A DNA stretch of 64,000 nt from Roseihalotalea indica (GTDB lineage Bacteria > Bacteroidota > Bacteroidia > Cytophagales > Cyclobacteriaceae): NCBI RefSeq assembly GCF_022458895.1, contig NZ_JAINFL010000003.1, positions 480,300-544,299 of the forward strand, read 5' to 3'. Positions 61,803-64,000 of the stretch are shown here, in pieces. Position 1 is the first letter of the stretch; every line of letters begins with the position of its first letter. The notes under the pieces are model-generated. The model had not been told where the DNA came from. It was given only the letters and a program-made list of their open reading frames with translations, and did no database searches. The position numbers and the translations under genes are program-made.

Positions 61803-62219
61803 TCAATGATCAGATCCATACCCCGGAGCGTCTTCCCGGACAATCGAGTCCAAGTGCTGTTGCACATTAGGTTGTAATCGGACAACAATGACTTCTTCTT
61901 CATTGACTACCCGGTAGCCGTAGTCATAACAATAATAGTAGGTATGTCCGTACTGAGTGTCGTACTGCCCCGTGAAGTAGCCATACTGAAAGCCCTGCTG
62001 GAGAAGTAAAGCTTTGTTCACCTTTCGCTTGGTATCCGGACAAGCCCGCTGTAAGATGTCTCGGTTGCGCGTTAGCACTTTGTTGACTTTTCTGAGGTAG
62101 TGATTCTTCTCTTTTCGTTGTTGATTGTGATAGGCAGTGCGGCAGTGATCCGAACAAAACGCTTTATCCGTGCGGCCTTCAAAAGAGCCCTGACACACCA
62201 CACAAGTTTTTTTCGCCAT
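61803..62219 (-). CDS. Zinc-ribbon protein
   Basis: 138 residues from the ATG at 62219; a longer frame from 62381 overlaps the divergent recombinase and has no supporting features. The N-terminus CVVCQGSFEGRTDKAFC ... HCRTAYHNQQRKEKNHY is the CxxC-x(n)-CxxxC zinc-ribbon common in small Bacteroidetes proteins. The C-terminus is tyrosine-rich (YGHTYYYCYDYGYRVV). Probably DNA- or RNA-binding; exact role unknown. Divergent from the recombinase at 62299. Confidence 0.8.
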   Translation of the reverse strand: MAKKTCVVCQGSFEGRTDKAFCSDHCRTAYHNQQRKEKNHYLRKVNKVLTRNRDILQRACPDTKRKVNKALLLQQGFQYGYFTGQYDTQYGHTYYYCYDYGYRVVNEEEVIVVRLQPNVQQHLDSIVREDAPGYGSDH

Positions 62220-62250
62220 TTTGTTGGATCGATTGATTGAATGTTCTAAT

Positions 62251-62264
62251 ACGTTTACAAACGT
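62251..62264. promoter_or_regulatory. Inverted repeat between divergent zinc-ribbon and recombinase genes
   Basis: ACGTTT-AC-AAACGT has perfect 6-base arms and lies in the shared upstream region of the two genes. Possible operator. Confidence 0.4.
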
Positions 62265-62298
62265 ATCATTTTTTTGAAACGGATAGAAACGACTACAA

Positions 62299-63234
62299 AT
62301 GTTTATGGTACGGCTCACCCTAAAAAGGCATCGTTTCTTTACGGAAACTGCAAAACAAAGCGACCGCATGGAAGAAACCATTCAGCAAACCCGCCTCCAT
62401 TTACAACAGCGCAACTACAGCCACTCTACCCAGAAAACCTATCTGGGCATGCTCAAGGTTTTTATCCACTACTTTCAAGGAGAAGACCTAGCTCAACTTT
62501 CCGAAGAGCAGATCCGGACCTTTTTGGTAGAAACCTGCTACCAGACAAATCTTTCGCTGTCGTATCAGAATCAGATGATTAACGCCATAAAATTCTATTT
62601 GGAACAGGTTTTAGGCAAGCCGCGTACGGTGTATTATATTCAGCGTCCCCGCAAAGAATTCCGGCTACCGGTGGTGTTATCCAAACCGGAAGTGCAACGC
62701 ATATTAAGGCAGGTGCGTAATCCGAAGCACCACGCCATTCTGTCCACCATTTACGCCTCAGGCTTACGTCTATCAGAGCTGATCCACCTCAGCATCCGTG
62801 ATATAGACTCCAAGCGGATGCTCATCCATATCCGGCAAAGTAAGGGGAATAAAGATCGCATAGTACCGTTATCCAGCAATTTACTACTTGAGCTTAGAGC
62901 CTATTTCCGGAAGTACAAGCCCAAAGACTACCTGTTTGAAGGTGAAAAGGGAGGGATGTATGGCCGCAGCAGCGTCCAGCAAATCTTTAGAAAGGCTAAA
63001 CGAGCAGCAGGCATCCAGAAAAAAGCCACTGTCCATACCCTAAGACATAGTTTTGCCACTCATCTGCTGGAGAGTGGCACTGATTTACGGATGATCCAGG
63101 TACTTTTGGGCCATAGCAGCAGTAAAACAACCGAGATTTACACGCATGTAAGCAATCAGTACATTCAGCAGGTGGTCAGTCCACTCGATACGCTATCTTG
63201 TGAAAACGAGAAGGAAAAGATATATTGGAAATAA
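62299..63234 (+). CDS. XerC/IntI-like tyrosine recombinase
   Basis: 311 residues; an ATG at 62368 (MEETIQQTRLHLQQ) may be the true start, since family members begin there. N-terminal SAM-like domain (NYSHSTQKTYLGMLKVFIHYF) and full catalytic set: R in YASGLRLSELI, K in SKGNKDRIV, HTLRHSFATHLLESG, LLGHSSSKTT and Y in EIYTHV. The tail VVSPLDTL resembles the SPLD(x)L tail of integron integrases, but the IntI-specific insertion before the HxxR box is not evident. Downstream lies a hairpin, a GTTAGGC core-like site and small cassette-like genes in the same orientation. Confidence 0.85.
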   Translation: MFMVRLTLKRHRFFTETAKQSDRMEETIQQTRLHLQQRNYSHSTQKTYLGMLKVFIHYFQGEDLAQLSEEQIRTFLVETCYQTNLSLSYQNQMINAIKFYLEQVLGKPRTVYYIQRPRKEFRLPVVLSKPEVQRILRQVRNPKHHAILSTIYASGLRLSELIHLSIRDIDSKRMLIHIRQSKGNKDRIVPLSSNLLLELRAYFRKYKPKDYLFEGEKGGMYGRSSVQQIFRKAKRAAGIQKKATVHTLRHSFATHLLESGTDLRMIQVLLGHSSSKTTEIYTHVSNQYIQQVVSPLDTLSCENEKEKIYWK

Positions 63235-63280
63235 ACGCAATAGTCCCACGCAACGCATTGCGTTTATTAGGATGTTAGGC
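63231..63280. repeat. Hairpin and attC/attI-like core site after the recombinase
   Basis: ATAAACGCAA (63231-63240) and TTGCGTTTAT (63258-63267) are perfect 10-base arms around a 17-base loop, overlapping the recombinase stop codon. GTTAGGC follows at 63274-63280, matching the integron core GTTRRRY, and GTTAGGCAC is the exact reverse complement of GTGCCTAAC found after the next gene. Confidence 0.5.
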
Positions 63281-63289
63281 ACGATATAA

Positions 63290-63733
63290 ATGAATTGGGA
63301 AGGAATTAAGAATAGCATTTACTTTGAAGATGGCTCGTTACGAGACATTGTCGTTTCTGATTGGTCAATAGAAGATTGGAAAAAGTGGGTAGATTTAGTC
63401 AACCGGAAATACAAACTTGAATTTTATAACGGGCAAACTAAAGAATCTACTGATAAAATTGATTTTGAAATCTTGAAGCAATATTGGGAAGGAAAATCAG
63501 ACTTAACCAATACGGTTTCCATTTATCTCGATCGAGTGATTATTAAATGCTATTTCTATGATGATCAGGAATTTGAAAATGACATTCAGCCAAAAGAGTT
63601 TGGATCGATAGAGGATCATCTAAAACTTATGGATTATTTGGAGGATATAGCTAATTTGACTGGTAAGACGGTATATTTAATAGAAGAGAATTCGAGAAAC
63701 AGAATACTTCTTGAAGTGAGCAGAAAAGATTGA
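63290..63733 (+). CDS. Small cassette-like gene of unknown function
   Basis: 147 residues, soluble, acidic, with no recognised motif; alternating strands and helices (NSIYFEDGSLRDIVVSDWS, VSIYLDRVIIKCYFY) recall small immunity-type proteins, but that is only an impression. It begins 10 bases after GTTAGGC and is followed 7 bases after its stop by GCCTAAC, so it occupies exactly the space of an integron cassette. AT-richer than the recombinase gene. Confidence 0.7.
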   Translation: MNWEGIKNSIYFEDGSLRDIVVSDWSIEDWKKWVDLVNRKYKLEFYNGQTKESTDKIDFEILKQYWEGKSDLTNTVSIYLDRVIIKCYFYDDQEFENDIQPKEFGSIEDHLKLMDYLEDIANLTGKTVYLIEENSRNRILLEVSRKD

Positions 63734-63739
63734 AATACC

Positions 63740-63870
63740 GTGCCTAACAAAGCACAACCCCAATCCTGGTGGAAACGAACTTGCTCGCTTGTTGCGCCAA
63801 TAAACGATATTGATAAACGAATGAAAAACGCGAGCAAACCCGGCCTGTGGCTGTGCTGGCCGTTGTGGCT
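63740..63870. repeat. attC-like imperfect palindrome between two cassette-like genes
   Basis: Starts GTGCCTAACAAAGCACA and ends with TGTGCTGGCCGTTGTGGC. The arms AGCACA/TGTGCT and the inner TTGCTCGC (63780)/GCGAGCAA (63829) pair. The left core GCCTAAC fits RYYYAAC; the right core GTTGTGG deviates from GTTRRRY at one base. Length of about 130 fits long attC sites. Confidence 0.45.
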
Positions 63871-63876
63871 CATAAA

Positions 63877-64000
63877 ATGGAGAAGAGAAGTAAAAGATAT
63901 GTCTTGAAACATAGTTTTCCATTTGTTGAATACAGCGGCATGGGAACATTTCTCTTTTTACTGGGAATTTCCATTACAAGCTACATTCAAGAAAATTCAA
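63877..64000 (+). CDS. Second cassette-like gene (partial, runs off right edge)
   Basis: Open from the ATG at 63877 to the window end, 41 codons: MEKRSKRYVLKHSFPF followed by a membrane segment (GMGTFLFLLGISITSYI). The start lies a few bases after the attC-like palindrome. Too little is present to assign a function. Confidence 0.5.
   Translation, partial: MEKRSKRYVLKHSFPFVEYSGMGTFLFLLGISITSYIQENS

Noticed and set aside
60885..64000. Second copy of the tRNA-Pro fragment as the right ICE boundary
   Set aside because: I read the right end for the T-arm and acceptor sequence and did not find it, so the right boundary lies outside the window or uses another sequence.

Overview
The window looks like a chromosomal stretch of a Bacteroidota bacterium, most likely a free-living Cytophagales-type organism. 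The evidence is a giant secreted protein with a type IX secretion C-terminal sorting domain, Bacteroidetes-type Tra proteins (DUF4134, DUF4133, TraJ/K/M/N), a BfmA-like mobilization protein with a DUF5712-type relaxase, LytS/LytTR regulators and a TAnnTTTG-type -7 promoter box. No rRNA or intact tRNA gene is present.

Left edge (1-3.9 kb): a partial D12-class adenine methyltransferase, then two unrelated tyrosine recombinases placed on either side of a 3' half of a proline tRNA and its terminator. This reads as a junction between two elements that use the same tRNA-Pro attachment site. 4-16.9 kb is the DNA-processing module of an integrative conjugative element (ICE), mostly on the minus strand: a LytTR two-component pair, a lone receiver, coupling protein, relaxase, BfmA-like protein, a tightly overlapping excisionase/HTH/HTH/DnaC-like replication operon, two unrecognised proteins, an XRE regulator, DUF2958 and RadC. 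17-22 kb holds accessory genes: a Xre/RES toxin-antitoxin pair, a lipoprotein with three cysteine-rich repeats, ArdC, and a RhuM-Fic protein plus lipoprotein bracketed by a duplicated 61-bp hairpin sequence.

22.8-32.7 kb carries surface cargo: a 1969-residue protein with two beta-propellers and eight Ig-like repeats, then a HExxH lipoprotein and a companion lipoprotein. A decayed duplicate of the lipoprotein pair lies beside them, and the whole block is bracketed by 312-bp direct repeats containing an IS110-like transposase fragment. 32.9-46.0 kb is a complete type I CRISPR-Cas locus (WYL regulator, cas6, cas3, cas8, cas7, cas5, cas4, cas1, cas2) with a 49-repeat array. Its Cas3 has the HD domain after the helicase, and cas3-cas8-cas7-cas5 is visibly more AT-rich than the flanking cas genes.

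46.2-48.6 kb is a MacB/FtsX-type permease. 49.1-60.1 kb is the mating-pair-formation operon (TraE, F, G, J, K, N, M, three tandem secreted paralogues, and a helical protein). It is on the plus strand, 32 kb away from the processing module. The right end (60.3-64 kb) has a lipoprotein, a frameshifted gene remnant, a zinc-ribbon protein, and an XerC/IntI-like recombinase followed by two small genes separated by an attC-like imperfect palindrome, which resembles an integron cassette array.

Taken together, an ICE inserted at tRNA-Pro seems to carry a complete CRISPR-Cas system and large surface-protein cargo between its processing and transfer modules. All family assignments were made by eye from motifs; no database search was run.
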